From: Corylus avellana
Lineage: Eukaryota > Streptophyta > Magnoliopsida > Fagales > Betulaceae
DNA: 64,000 nucleotides
Reading direction: 5' to 3'
Assembly: GCF_901000735.1 (NCBI RefSeq)
Contig: NC_081551.1
Coordinates: 18,008,545 to 18,072,544 of the forward strand
Position numbers and translations under genes: made by a program. Of the stretch, positions 1 through 12,485 are shown one piece after another; the stretch's first letter is position 1; each line of letters starts with the position of its first letter. The notes under the pieces are model-generated. The model ran no database searches, had not been told where the DNA came from, and saw only the letters and a program-made list of their open reading frames with translations.

Positions 1-400
1 TGAAACTATTTAGATATCGATCATGGACTCATTTCCTTTTCTATGGGTACGAAGCTATCATTTTCTGTTTAGACAGCTACATCTCTCAGAAGATATGGGA
101 GCTCCCCATTTATGTAGGCCATGTAAACTGGGAGTCGGCACAAACGACAACTTCGGCCGCCATCACCAAAAAGCAATTGGTTTCGTTTTGCAAAGCATTT
201 GGATGACCCAAAGATTGGAGAGCGTGTTGTGTTTGTGTGGTGCATCGATTTCCACGACTGACACATATATCCACTTGTCAGTTTCGGAGCGAACCTACCT
301 CCATGTCCCTTGTGAAAACTTCCCCTATCGCTTCCCGCATTAAAACCCTGTTCACATTTGATCCCTTCCTTTTGATTGAGCCTGCTATTTGCTTGCCTCA
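1..400. other. Upstream region and probable 5' UTR of the BASS2-like gene
   Basis: No coding exon is supported here. Short open frames exist on both strands but have no family resemblance. The stretch just before the ATG at 401 is pyrimidine-rich and is probably 5' UTR. The promoter may begin outside the window, and I could not place a TATA box with confidence. Confidence 0.4.
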
Positions 401-3400
401 ATGGCGTCCATGTCTAGATTTGTTCTCAAGGACTGTAAGTTAGGGACACATGACGCTTTGTACAGACCGAGCTCTTCTTTTCCTGCTAGGAGGCTTCAAA
501 CCAATCTGGGTATGTTTGATTTTTTGCTTGTTTGGGATTGTTTGCTTATGGTGTTCTGTTTATTTGCTTGTATGGCACATGGTTTCTAATCTTTTGAGTT
601 CTCGTTTGGGAATTTGGTACTTTGGGGGAGTCTGCAGATTACTTCTTTAGAGCATTTTTGTTATTCTTAGTTGTGGCATTTAGTCGCTGAGTTGCAAATT
701 TTGAATTCTTTTTTCAATTTTTTTTTTTTTTCTAATGATTTGAGATGTTAGATGCAAGAGGTGGATTTCCTGAAGCTAAGAATAGAAGATGTTTGGCAAT
801 TCGAAACAAGCCATGGACTCAAATAGTTGCTCTTACAACCCCTTCTTTAAGCATTCAAACTTCAAGGTATCATTAAAACGAAGTGTGTGTTTACGGGCTT
901 CAATTAAATTGATGTTAGCTTAAACAGAGCGAGCATATATGAACAGGCCAAAGTGGAAGAAGTGCAGTGGGTGTGGGTGTGACAGTTTTGAGTGTTTTTG
1001 GTTGTTTGTGAAAATAACCAAACAAAGCCTTCCTGGAGAATATAATCATAGGATCATCTTTTCATACTCTTATGGGCTTGTTGGTGCAACCCCTCTGTAT
1101 ATCCTTAATATTATCAATAATTTCTTTACTCCTATATTTAGGAAATCTCAAGTTTTGTGCAAGGCCACAACAAATGTATCTGGAGATGTTCCTGGTAGCA
1201 CCCCCAGCAGAATGAGTACGTACGAAAGAATAATTGAGACTTTGACGACTCTTTTTCCTTTGTGGGTACGTGTTACATTTTGGCAGCACAACTTGTGTTT
1301 CTGGCTCATTTTTGTTTTTCAATGTTTTTAAGTGTCATACTTTTCCTATTCTATTTGCATTTCAAATATATCTTTCCTAAGGATTCCTTTCAAAATCTAA
1401 ATCTACTGACATTAACAGGTCATATTGGGCACCATTATTGGCATCTACAAGCCGGCTGCTGTAATATCTTACCCTTCTTCTGCTGCTTTGGTGGATGACA
1501 AATTGACTGTTGGTTAATCAGTTGAATTTGGGGTCTTCCTACAGGTAACATGGTTGGAGACAGACCTTTTTACGCTTGGCCTAGGTTTCCTCATGCTTTC
1601 GATGGGATTGACATTAACATTTGAGGATTTCAGACGTTGTTTGCGGAATCCATGGACAGTAAGAATTATTTTTTCACTTTCTCAATTTGATCTCTTTTTT
1701 GTTTTACCAATATCATATTATTGAGTTTTATTGTTGTAGGTGGGCGTAGGATTTCTTGCTCAATACTTGATTAAACCCATGTTGGGCTTCGTCATTGCAA
1801 TGGTACTTCATCGAAATTGTTAGCATTTGGATGTCATTTAGCAGCTTGTTGACTTATTTTATTTTTTATTTTTTAAATGTGTCATTTAGGTATTGAAATC
1901 CATGATAACTAGATAACAGAAACATTATGTTTATAAATATGGAGTCCATTTTTATCCTAACCAGAAAGAATCTATCTTCTTAAAAGGGGGAGGGGTGTTG
2001 GGTTTGCCTAATTTATCTTTGAGAATAGAACTCTTAACATATATGGTATTGTGTAATCTGGAAAAAACTCCTAGTGTAGTTATTATGTATTACAATAACC
2101 TTGATGAAATTTATTGCTATGATAATTTATCTCTATGATTTTCAGACTCTAAAACTGTCTGCACCTCTTGCAACTGGTCTTATTTTGGTCTCATGCTGCC
2201 CTGGAGGTCAGGCATCAAATGTTGCAACTTACATATCTAAGGGAAATGTGGCACTTTCTGTTCTCATGACGACGTAAGCTCAACTGTTCAAATACCTTTA
2301 TAGGCCTGAGCCGACTGACAATTTTTTGCTGCTCTTGAATTTCATTTTATGTTTTTTGCTCATTCACAGAATTGGCCATAATACTGAACCTTTAAATATA
2401 TATCTACACTACTTGGTGTCATTTAGCTGGGAAAACTCAAGATACTTGCCCTGAATCGGGTTCTTTATTTATTTAGCTTTTAAAACTCTCCTTTTTTCTT
2501 TCTTCCAGAAGTAAGCTATTAAGCTCTCTTTGACATAATAAAGGTCTCTGCACCATGTTTACCAAATTTTTCGTTTGACAAGCATTGAGATGAGTGATCC
2601 AAGTGTATATATTAGCCCAAGGAGTATAAAAAGAAGATAAAAGGTGGTATATTTATTGTTTTTCTTTGTTAAAGGTTTATAAATCGTTTGATATAATTTT
2701 GTAATCTATTCAGTATTTTGTAACTAAATTTCTCATTTAATAATTCTTATTGTCTAAAATTTGTTTTAAATCTTGTAATATAATTTTTGAGCACTCAGAT
2801 GTCTGTGAGTGTGTGGTGTGTGAGAGAGAGAGAGAGAGAGATGAAATACTGTAGCAGCAAGGGCCTGATTGTATGGATCTATATGGAAGATCAAAGTTAG
2901 ATACTGCATTCTAATGGACATCAGACGCAGTGCATTTGGAAATCAAACAAGTGGCATCTCTGCGTAGTAATAATCAAAACAAAGTATTTAAAAACTTTTT
3001 TACTTGGCATGACTTACCAAAGCACATTTGTAGCAGAGAAAAAAGGAAACCATATTGAGCATGCTTTTGAACACGAAGGTTAAGATGCTGGTGAAGGATA
3101 TACATGGTAAAAATCTCCAATGTACTTCTGTAGCGCTCAATTTATATGGTTGTTACTTGAGAAGTATAATGTTGAACAAGTAACAACAGTTAACTTATCG
3201 GAAAAAAAAAAAAGACGACAGTTGAATGGATTTAATTATAACAACAGAAAGTATATCTTACAGTTCATTTTATTATTTGTAGAGTATATGTGGGTACTTT
3301 TAACTTCATAATCATTCTGGACTTCTGTAGGTGTTCAACCATTGGAGCTATTATTATGACGCCACTCCTCACTAAGCTTCTGGCTGGTCAGCTTGTTCCA

Positions 3401-5795
3401 GTTGATGCTGTGGTAAGTTGGATGTAATTGGTAAATACGCCAATAAATAATTCTTGGATTTGTGTGAAGCAAATGTTTGGATCTTAAAAAAAAAAAACCA
3501 ATATCCTTTGTTTTGTTGGTCACGTGGACATCTGGCCAGACTGCAATCTGCTGCTAGCACTGTCCGAGGCTGGTGTGGAACCACCTTGGGGTTTCCAATT
3601 CTAACAACCCAATTACATATTTGTTCACTTCGCAATGAGAACCTGCCAAATTGTTTAAAATGTCCTGTTACAGAGCTGTTTGATGGTCCTGTTAGGGGTC
3701 TTCCAGTTCATATTCCAGACTGACTAAAATGGCTATCAATAACGTTTAGTTAAAGATTTTTAAAATATTCCTCAGGGGAAACAACACTTTACCCACCTCT
3801 AATATGATGAGGCGAGTTCGATTTGCCAACCTATGGTTTAGAAAGTCGCATTTTTTTTCCTTCCCACTTTAGGTCCGTGCCAATACATCTATCAAACCTT
3901 GCTATCAAAATATGCAGGTGTGAATCAGATGCCTTGGGAAAATGTGGCACTTTGCCCACTTGTAGCTTAGAAATTAACATTTTACCAGCCAATGGTTTAG
4001 AAACAAATGTCACTTTATCCACCTTGATTGTTCATATTTGTTGATCGCATGGTAATGTTTATCAACAAAATATAACAAACATTATTGGAGTATAGATGAG
4101 GTTGTAAAATGTCATCTATAAATTCACAAGTTGGCAAACCAAACTCATCTCTTACCATAAGTGAATGCAAATTTGCATTATAAACAAATATAACAACGTT
4201 CACGGAATCACTGTCATCCTATTCAGCTGAACTTGAGAAATATATGGGGTGGAAATTATTTATACATATCTAGTCCATACAGAAATTTAACTTGGATTTT
4301 GGTGGCCCTGCCATCTTTGCAGGGTCTGGCAATTAGCACCTTTCAAGTCGTTTTAGTGCCAACAATTATCGGAGGTAACTAAATGGTGTTTAGAATTTAT
4401 ATGCTGTAGTCAGTTGCATAGGAATTTTCAATTTCTCTACTACCAATGAAGCTTATCTCAGGGGTTAAGGCATCTGTACATATATGATTTAGTTCTGTTT
4501 TCTGTGGCAGTGTTGGCAAATGAATTCTTCCCCAAATTCACTTCGAAAATAGTGACTCTAACACCTTTGATTGGAGTTGTTCTCACCACCCTTCTCTGTG
4601 CAAGCCCAGTAAGATCTGAAAATATTCTGTTAATTTTATGTTATTTTTACAGCTTTAGCATTCCATTTCAGTATTATGTTGATAGTTGCTTCGCATGGGG
4701 AGTAACTTACTTTGATATTTTATGTTTTTAAGATTGGGCAAGTTTCAGATGTCTTAAAAGCTCAAGGAACACAATTAATACTACCAGTGGCTTTCTTACA
4801 CGCCGCTGCATTTGCTCTTGGTTATTGGATTTCAAAAATATCATTTGGTGAATCCACGTCTCGTACTATTTCTATAGAATGTGGGATGCAGGTAAACATT
4901 TTCTGATTATCTTTATGCCAATATCCCTTATGATTTTTGGTGGGCTGGGGATCTTGGCCCTGCCACCCAAATTATTCTTAACCCAGAGATATGGAAATGC
5001 TGAATATAAAAAAGGTTCTTTGTGTGCCAGGTGCAGGTTAAATTGGTCAATTAGTCATTAAAAATAAAGTAGTAAATTCCTCAACCTTGAATAACCTCAG
5101 ACCAATGAAAATAAGAAGAGGACTATCGAAAAGCCCAATAGTCTCATTTTATGTGCAACGGTGCACCATAATGCTGTCAGGGGATAATGCTTAATGCTGA
5201 ACATGGCCAAGTCATCAAGAATATGTTCAAATTTGATCTTAGAATCTGTTCATCCTAGTGTTGTTTGCATGGATGAGTTACTGTTTTCCTATTCTTTTAT
5301 TGGTTTCCTGTTGCCAATTGTGTGTGTGTGTATGAGAGATAGTGGTTTAGCAACTGAAAGTGCTATACCTAATTGAGTTGAATAAAATTTCCACAATGCC
5401 ACAACAAATCATATCACCTGTTTATGACTAAGATGTTGTATTAGTAGATAAACTTATGTGCAGCTTGGTAATGTTGGTTTATCTTTCATTTGTGTCTTCA
5501 GAGCTCTGCACTTGGGTTTTTGCTTGCCCAGAAGCACTTTACAAATCCCCTTGTTGCTGTCCCTTCTGCTGTTAGCGTTGTTTGCATGGCGGTAATCATC
5601 TTTCTTGCACTTGCTCAAACTTACTGTTTTGATTTTCTGCAAACCCTTGTATTATATTATTCTTTGGAATTTAATTACTACTCACAATCTTATTGATTCA
5701 CACTCTCTCCTTTACAGCTTGGTGGGAGTGGCCTTGCTGTGTTTTGGAGGAACAGGCCAATACCTATTGATGACAAGGATGACTTCAAGGAATGA
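401..5795 (+). CDS. BASS2: Sodium/pyruvate cotransporter BASS2-like, chloroplastic (13 exons, 417 aa)
   Basis: Exons: 401-509, 752-866, 1142-1265, 1419-1460, 1545-1658, 1740-1802, 2146-2273, 3331-3412, 4323-4374, 4511-4608, 4733-4891, 5502-5591, 5718-5795. All introns are GT-AG, and the phases join into one 1254-nt frame ending in TGA. Residues 1 to about 80 are rich in Ser, Arg and Lys with few acidic residues, as in a plastid transit peptide. The rest is a bile acid:sodium symporter (SBF/BASS) domain with about nine or ten hydrophobic helices. Landmarks are [18 protein letters not shown], the sodium-site-like [18 protein letters not shown], and [19 protein letters not shown]. The C-terminus ends DDKDDFKE, as in BASS2. 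In Arabidopsis, BASS2 imports pyruvate into plastids together with sodium in the inner envelope, feeding isoprenoid and fatty-acid synthesis. Length matches the family (about 400-420 aa). BASS1 is the main alternative, but the sequence fits BASS2 better. The least certain border is the start of exon 3. Confidence 0.93.
2820..2842 (+). repeat. (GA)n microsatellite in BASS2 intron 7
   Basis: A run of about ten GA units lies inside the 1057-bp intron between exons 7 and 8. It is a simple repeat, likely to vary in length between individuals. Confidence 0.9.
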
Positions 5796-5960
5796 GAAGT
5801 CTAGGTCTTTATTTTTTGACAATTTGAGGAGATGTGAAAGTTTTGGTTTCAGGTAGTTGTTTCTGGGTCATAAGCATTGAAACTGAACCTCCTTGTTTTA
5901 CTGTGAAAAATCATAGAAATGTTCGTTGGTTGAGGAACCCATTACTTCTCAAAACAAATA

Positions 5961-6217
5961 TCAGTTCTATACCTAATTATCTTTATAGACGGTGATAATT
6001 TCCATGTTTTTTTATGAAAAGAGAAACAATGCAACTGTTGACCGACGATGTCAAAAAGATTTTACACAATTCATTAGGACTAAATATAAATTTGGTCAGT
6101 TCTATACCTAATTATCTTTATGGACGGTGATAATTTCCATGTTCTTGTATGAAAAGAGAAACAATGCAACTATTAACCGACGGTGTCAAAAATATTTTAC
6201 ACACAATTCATTAGGAC
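5961..6217 (+). repeat. Imperfect tandem duplication (~121-bp units) downstream of BASS2
   Basis: The segment beginning tcagttctatacctaatta at 5961-6080 recurs at 6096-6217, offset 135 bp, with a few substitutions and a small indel. Both copies include the run aagagaaacaatgcaact and end in ttaggac. It lies just past the BASS2 stop and may overlap its 3' UTR or flank. Confidence 0.85.
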
Positions 6218-7640
6218 AATTTTGTTTCTCTTTGTCCTCTTGGAAATCCACCAACCCCAACTAGATCATTCTTCCAAATCATATATATTCTATTTGATAC
6301 AATTCCCTTTAATGGTAGAGCCGATGGAGGAAGAAGAAGAAGACTCATTTCCTAGTCAAAACGACATCGTTTTGGCCAGCAAAGGCCAATCAACAGGCGC
6401 CTTTAGGCTCAGGAACGAACGATATTGTTCCACTAAAAGGGAACAATGCCCATTTTGCACCAAATGCAAGTGCTTTCTAGCCCTAGACAGAACAACAGAA
6501 CAACATCGTTTCGGAACTAATCGAAATCTGTCGATAAAACAAATCTGGCAGAGAAAAAAATCTACTACAAATATATTTAGGCAACCACACAACTATATAT
6601 ATTATGAGTAATACTAAAAAATTATGTTTTTATTTTACCTTGCTAACGAGGCAGTGCAAATCAACCACGGAATTTTTTTTTTTTTTAACAAGGGCTAATT
6701 GATATTGTCACGTCAACAGAGTGAAATAATAGTGAGATTTTGGTTTCTAGCATTACTTCTATATTATTTCAACTAGGAAAAAGATAAAAAAACACATCAT
6801 CATTCTATTGAGATGATGTAACAGTATTTATCCGTTCTTGAATCTTTTATTTTTTTTATAATAATGGAAGTCAGTGGATAGGTGACTATTTTCTCTGTAT
6901 ATCCTTACTACTAATTGAGCTTTTAGGTTTGGACAAGAAATAGAAAAATAAAAAGAAAAGTGAAGAATGTCTAAGAATATATAGGATCCTCCTCTCCATT
7001 CCGAAAAGCTATTTCATGGTCTGCACTGCATTTGCCATGACCACAACAATTACTTACTGCTCCCTGCTTTTTCTACATGCAATTACCATTCTTTTTGCTT
7101 TGCAGATGCTTCACGTGCCTCACCCTATCACCACATAATTAAAGGATGACGTGATTTGGCTCTTAATGCTTTGTAAATAAAAAATAAATAATTATTTGGA
7201 AAGGGATTTTGATGTGACATAAAAATAAAAATAATTTTAAATATTTTATAATTTGAATAATTTGTTAAATGTTTTTTTAAAAAAAAAAAAAGAAAAAGGG
7301 GTTAAAAAATATTGAAATGAGTGAGACTATCACGAATTTATCTTTTAATGCCAGTTGAATTTTAAAATGGACGTACAGCACCTCAGTTTTGACGTTGAAA
7401 ACTAATTAAATTTGAATGTGCAGAAATCAAGTCAAGACAAGGAGGGTAATTTGAGAAAACCATAAGATTTAAAAAGGAAGTCAAAATATTCAATAGGATG
7501 ACTAAACATTATTATTTTTGGATTTCAAATGGACTTGAAATCAAAGTAAGCAATGGAACTCGAAGTTTACCAAAGAGATAGAATATTAAGACGCATTAAA
7601 TGGAATTAGATGAGAGCATGTTTAATTGGGACCGAATCCT
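6218..7640. other. Intergenic DNA, including one arm of an old duplication
   Basis: No gene is supported. An open frame at 6183-6611 has no recognisable domain. The part from about 6850 to 7510 is diverged but recognisably related to 15690-16490 and 16830-17650. Shared runs include a block starting ggtaggtgactatttctg and one ending aaaaccataagattta. The rest is AT-rich DNA. Confidence 0.5.
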
Positions 7641-8026
7641 GGATTAGGATCTCTTACAATTTTAAAAAAATAGTAAATTTTCAAATTACTTAATTTTGGT
7701 CTTTTTAGACATCGAAACACTTGGAAAATGACACCTATTAAAATGAGATATGTTACAATTGAAAATTGAATATATTTTCACCAGATTCTTGTTTTCTATG
7801 TTCTAAAAAAACTTTGAACGAAAAATTGCCTTTTGTTTATATGAAAAAAAAAAAAAATCTCTACAAAAGTAAATATGAAGCTTTTTTATAGGAAAATTAT
7901 TTTTAGTTACCTTAACAACATGCCACCTTTTTAATAGGTATAATTTTTCAAGCGTTTCGATGCCTAAAAAGAACATAAATTACATAATTTGAAAATATAT
8001 AATTTTAAAGAAATTGTAGGAGATCC
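7641..8026. mobile_element. Foldback MITE (uninterrupted copy of the family also at 57.4 kb)
   Basis: The ends are inverted: ggatctcttacaatttt on the left and aaagaaattgtaggagatcc on the right. Complementarity continues inward through AT-rich arms (left-arm cgaaacacttgg answers right-arm caagcgtttcg). There is no coding potential. The same sequence occurs at 57427-58181, where another element interrupts it. Confidence 0.75.
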
Positions 8027-8043
8027 TGAATTTATGATCCATC

Positions 8044-8303
8044 GGATCCTTTTCAGTCCATTTTGGATTGGAGAATCTCCTATTAATGGTCAGGATTTCT
8101 TCTAAGAAATCATGGGGCTATAAATGGACCACACCTAGGCCCAACAGGGGTGGCCTGCCATCCCATAAGTTTTTTAATTTTTTGTTTTTTAATATTTTTT
8201 AAAACTATAAATAATATTTTATTATATTTTTATTAGTTGGACATGTGTCTTATTTATGGCCACATATAAGAAATTCTGACCATTTTTAGACTGGGGAGGA
8301 TCC
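8044..8303. mobile_element. Foldback element, GGATCC-ended family, copy 1 of 3
   Basis: A palindrome-like unit running from ggatccttttcagtccattt to a right end with ctggggaggatcc. Inside are the paired arms ggtcaggatttctt and agaaattctgacc, around a GC-rich core with gtggcc. Termini and layout match the copies at 8374-8966 and 9058-9440. Confidence 0.65.
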
Positions 8304-8373
8304 GGTTCCGTTTAGTCGTTTGTACAAATTTTATTATTTATTATGACATTTACTAATATACCCAATCTTTTTG

Positions 8374-8966
8374 GGAACAGGATCCTCTCTAGTCGAATTT
8401 GAACTGGAGAATATTCAGTTCATGGCTATAATTTATTCTTAAACATCCTAGAGCCACAAATGAGACACATGTCCCACTAACCAAAAATAATAATAAAATA
8501 TTATTTCATATTAAAAAAATAATAATAATAATAATAAAAATAGGGGTGGTTTGGCCACAGAGTGATCCAACCACCCCAAGGCCAAATTAAAAAAAAAAAA
8601 TCGTTTGGCCATTGGGGTGGCCACCACCGAACTAGCGAGGTGGTCAGAGCCACCCCATGCCAAACAAAATAAAAAATAAAAAATAAATAAAATTTGTTTG
8701 GCCCTTAGGGGTGGCCGAACCACCTTCGTTGGGCTCGGGGGTGGCCAAAGCCACCAAACGGAATTTTTTTAATTATTTTTTTAGTTTGGTCCTAGGGGGT
8801 GGCTAACCACCCCTTATTATTTTATTATTTTATTTTATATTTTTTTTAATATGAAATAATATTTTATTATTATTTTTTATTGGTGGGACAAGTATCTCAT
8901 TTGTAGCTTTAGGATTTCTTCTTCCATGAACTAGATATTCTCCGGTCCAAAAGATGATCCTGTTCC
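8374..8966. mobile_element. Foldback element, GGATCC-ended family, copy 2 of 3
   Basis: Terminal inverted repeat ggaacaggatcctctct on the left is answered by agatgatcctgttcc on the right. The arms pair through gagaatattcagttcatgg and ccatgaactagatattctcc, then through AT-rich DNA. The centre near 8670 is made of alternating gtggcc/ggccac blocks. It encodes nothing, and the 8511-8723 minus-strand open frame is a by-product of the repeat. Confidence 0.8.
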
Positions 8967-9057
8967 ATCTTTTTGAAACCGTACGATTGAGTTAAACAAG
9001 TTTTTGAAGAAAATTACTGCAATAAATAACTTTTCTGAAAACTTAAAAGAGAACTCG

Positions 9058-9440
9058 GATCCGGATCTTCTCCAGTCCATAATGGGCTAGAGGGTATCCA
9101 GTTCATGGCTTGAATTTCTTTAAATAAATCATAGTGCCACAAATGTGCCATGTGTCCTCTTAATAAAAAAAATAAAAAAATATTAATTAATATTTAAAAA
9201 ATAAATTAAAATTAAAATAATAAAAAAAGGTGGGTAGCCGGGGGTCGGTCTAGGGTGGCTTCTGTGGTGGTCTGGGCACCCTTACCCTCTTAGTTTTTTT
9301 TAAATATTTTTTAATTTTTAATTTTTTAAAAATTTTAATTATTTTTAAAGTATAAATAATATTTTATTATTATTATTTATATTAATGGAACAGATATCTT
9401 ATTTATGGTCCTAACTGAATATTTTCCGATTCAAAATGAA
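9058..9440. mobile_element. Foldback element, GGATCC-ended family, copy 3 of 3
   Basis: Begins ggatccggatcttctccag, runs into gtatccagttcatggctt and an AT-rich arm, then a GC-rich core with ggtggc/gcaccc. A weakly complementary right arm ends near attttccgattcaaaatg. It is the most diverged of the three tandemly placed copies. Confidence 0.6.
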
Positions 9441-9868
9441 CTTGAGTTGATTTGGATTCCAACCCAAATCCTATCCCCGTTCCCCTTCCTATTGACTTGA
9501 AAAATAAAGAGAACTCTCATTATTTTGCAATAAATAACGTCAAATCACTTTTTTATGTGGCTTTCGGTCAAGAAAATATTAAATTAAATTAAATGCTAAT
9601 TTTAGTTCATTTGGAAATTGAAATACTGATGGTGAAATAAATGGGTTGTTGGCCGTCCTTGGAAAGGAGGGAAAATTCCCCTAAATTTTCTAACTTGAAT
9701 TAATTCATTGCCATAATTGTTTAAGGTTTTTTATTTTCAAAAAATCTGTGCAATTATGGTGGGAGACTTTTCCAAAAATTTCTTTAGGGAGATATTGACT
9801 ATTCCATTACAAATATGAATAACTATTATCAAAATGAAAGAAGGTTGAATAAAATATCAATTTATATT

Positions 9869-10107
9869 AGGACAAAGTTTTCTCCAAACTGGGTTGGAAG
9901 AATTTTCTTCAATCTAGCCTGTAAAAATGACATGTGTCTCTTGAACATATGAGATGCATATGTTTTTTTAATAGTGAGGACAAAGTTGAAATACATTTTA
10001 TTAAAAACTCATGTGCATCTCACATGTTATTAAAAAAATGGACACATATCACTTTTATAAACTAGGTTGAAATTTTTTCAACCCAGTTTGAAGGAAAACT
10101 TTGTCCT
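9869..10107. mobile_element. MITE with long inverted repeats (239 bp)
   Basis: The left end aggacaaagttttctccaaa is inverted as tttgaaggaaaactttgtcct on the right, and the arms pair over most of the element. Flanks show a candidate target duplication ttatatt on both sides. A relative sits at 34747-34994 in an ABCG32 intron. Confidence 0.85.
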
Positions 10108-10119
10108 TTATATTATGGG

Positions 10120-10350
10120 CATGTTTAAGATTGTGATTGAAGGGTTTTAAAGTGCTTTTAACATTCAAAAAGTCTGTTTAAAGAAAAAAGTACTCGTTTG
10201 GTAAAAGAATTAAAAGCACTTTTAAATATCCAAAAAACTTAAAAATTGCCAAAAACACTTTTAGCAAAAGTTTAAAAATGAAGTTTTTGCCTAAAAGTTA
10301 ATTTTGACTTAAAAGCTCTATTTCTCAAACGCAATCCCAAATAGGCTCTA
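10120..10350. mobile_element. MITE, 'gcatgtttgagattgcg' family, copy 1
   Basis: Starts ggcatgtttaagattgtg and ends with the inverted sequence caaacgcaatcccaaatagg. The middle is rich in paired cttttaa/ttaaaag blocks. The same family appears near 52560-52800, 53885-54132 and 54135-54345. Confidence 0.7.
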
Positions 10351-10360
10351 TGTAGTTTAG

Positions 10361-10941
10361 TGACAACACATATACTCTTACACCACAACGCATACAACTC
10401 TTAAAAATCATAGCCAAAAGCTATAAAGGTTACAAAGTCATAAAAATGACTTCAAGCTTTCACTAACTCATGTACAATTACATTTAAGGAACAGATCTGC
10501 TTCGTGCAGACTAGATCTAATACATGGGTATCACAAATACAAAACAAGAATAAAAAACAACTAGAAACTAAAAATCTCGCCGTGAGAGTTAAGTCCCTAC
10601 ACCGATCTACTCCATCCTCAACCCAAAAGCCAGGACAACAAATCCATCCTCAACCCGAAGGCCAAGACAAACAAAATAAAAAACAAAAACCCCACAAGCA
10701 GTAACGGAAGAGCACAACATCGTAGACATCCCTTCAGAAAACAAGCCTTGGCCGAAGAAGACGATCAGATCTAAGGATGAAGAGATTAGATCTATACCAA
10801 GATCTAGATTTACAAACTAGATCTAAAGCAACCCGCCAGAAACAAAGATCGGTGAAGCCTATAGAGAAGACTTATTGGTGTTGTCTAGATGAAAAGAGAA
10901 AGAGGGCAATTCTAGAAAGGTCGACAACATATATACTTTTA
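10361..10941 (-). mobile_element. Probable 5'-truncated retroposon between 19-bp near-direct repeats
   Basis: The sequence gacaacacatatactctta at 10362-10380 recurs as gacaacatatatactttta at 10923-10941, a 17 of 19 match that looks like a target-site duplication. The 540 bp between resembles, on the minus strand, a non-LTR element 3' end (ggctatgatttttaagagtt). I see no poly-A tail, so the class is uncertain. Confidence 0.45.
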
Positions 10942-11037
10942 GGACCCGTTTGATTCACAAAATATACCCCATAAATTGAATGGCTATTCCATTCTTTTAT
11001 TCGGTAGGGACTTATTTCTTATGAATAGTTATTCCCT

Positions 11038-11440
11038 AGAGCACTAGCAGCAGATGCCCTATATGTCATTCCATTTCCTATGTTTAGAGAAATTTTTTAA
11101 AAAAAAAACACAAAAACACACCCACATCAAAAGCCTAATATTTAACCTACACCAAAGGGTATCTATAGTGTTTCCCAATGCATTGGAAAACACGGTAGAT
11201 ACCCAATGCTTTATTAAATTATAAACAAATCATTCTCTTTCTTATCTCCTTCACATGTCCCAACATTTATCTCTCCTCTATCCTCTCTCACTGGTTGCAA
11301 TGATAAAAAAAAATAGTATTTAATTCATATAGAGAAATATAAAGATATCTATTGTGAAGTGTTTTTTTTACAAGGAATCAAAAAGTAGTTTTATTTCTTA
11401 AATTGAGGGAAAATGGTTGGGAAGCTCCTGCTAGTGCTCT
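11038..11440. mobile_element. Nested MITE inside the Harbinger-like element, copy 1
   Basis: Terminal repeats agagcactagcagcagatg and ctcctgctagtgctct are inverted relative to each other. The interior contains ttcccaatgcattggaaaac and a CT-rich stretch. It is closely related to 11560-11983. Confidence 0.75.
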
Positions 11441-11559
11441 AAGAAGATGAATGCATATTCCTCTTTAAAAAAAAAAGAGGAATGCATATTCCTCTAAAAA
11501 ATAAAATTAATATATATTCCTATAAAAAAAAAAAAAAAAAGAGGAATAACTATTCCTTA

Positions 11560-11983
11560 TAGCACTAGCAGCAGATGCCTTATAGGATATTTCATTCCTT
11601 ATGTTTAGGGAAAATTAAAAAAAAAAAACCACAAAAACCTACTCACATAAGATTCTCTATATTTAATCAACCCTCAAATGTTGCTACAGTGTTTCCCAAT
11701 GTGTAGGAAACCAAAAGTGATTCTTGTACATTATTTTAATATAAACATTTATCTTTTCTCTCTCTCCTCTTCCATCTTTTTGTCTTTAATTTGGATTGTG
11801 TTGGAATTTTGTAAAAAAAGTGAGGGTGGGTAAGGAACTTGTATTTTGTAAAAATACATAATATTTGAATGGTATAGGAAAAGGCAAGGGAATATATTAT
11901 AAAATATATTTTCATAAGGAAACAAAAAGTAGTTTTGTGCATAAACTTAGGGAAAATCAAATGGAAGCTAATGCTAGTACTCT
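11560..11983. mobile_element. Nested MITE inside the Harbinger-like element, copy 2
   Basis: Begins tagcactagcagcagatgcc and ends aagctaatgctagtactct, with the same internal landmarks as the copy 0.5 kb upstream (gtttcccaatgtgtaggaaa, a CT-rich block, and a cacaaaaac-type run). The 11736-12080 minus-strand open frame is not a gene. Confidence 0.75.
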
Positions 11984-12399
11984 TAATGAATAAACAACAT
12001 TTTTCGGGAAAAAAAAAAAATTCCACCCTTTTAAAAAATATATATTGAAAACATTGAATTGTTATTGGGTGGCCGACCACCCACTACAGGACTTGGAGGT
12101 GCTCGCACCACCCCTCTAGAACCTTGGGGTGGACCCTCAAGGTGCTCCAGAGGTGGTACGACCACTCGTGGCCACCCATGACGACCTTTGGGGGTCACCC
12201 CCGATGAGCATCAAGGGTGGTCTTGGCCATGCCCAAATCCACTAGGGTGGTGCGACCACCCCAAGGTCCTACAGTGGGAGTTCAACCACCCCCTGAAGTC
12301 AAGGGTTTTTTTTTTTAAAATATATATATATATATATTTTAAAAATTAATTTGAAATTTTTAAAAAGAAGAAATAAGGTGGTTTTTTTTTTTTTTGTTC

Positions 12400-12485
12400 A
12401 ATTCCATTGTTTTTTTACATGTTCGTACAAAGTGAGAGAAAGGGGGGGAAGAAGATTCAAACTAATGATCTTCAAGAAGGGTGGT
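12400..12485 (-). mobile_element. Possible degenerate SINE fragment
   Basis: On the minus strand this resembles the 3' half of the SINE at 53243-53350: a gattcaaact-like remnant of the B box region, a C-rich run (gggggg on plus) and an acatg close to a T-run. It is too diverged to delimit. Confidence 0.35.

Noticed and set aside
3480..4050. Possible exon or element in BASS2 intron 8
   Set aside because: It contains loosely repeated cactttrcccacc phrases, but no frame fits the protein and no element borders can be set.
8511..8723. Minus-strand frame in the foldback core
   Set aside because: Product of the gtggc/gccac repeat and A-runs inside a non-coding element.
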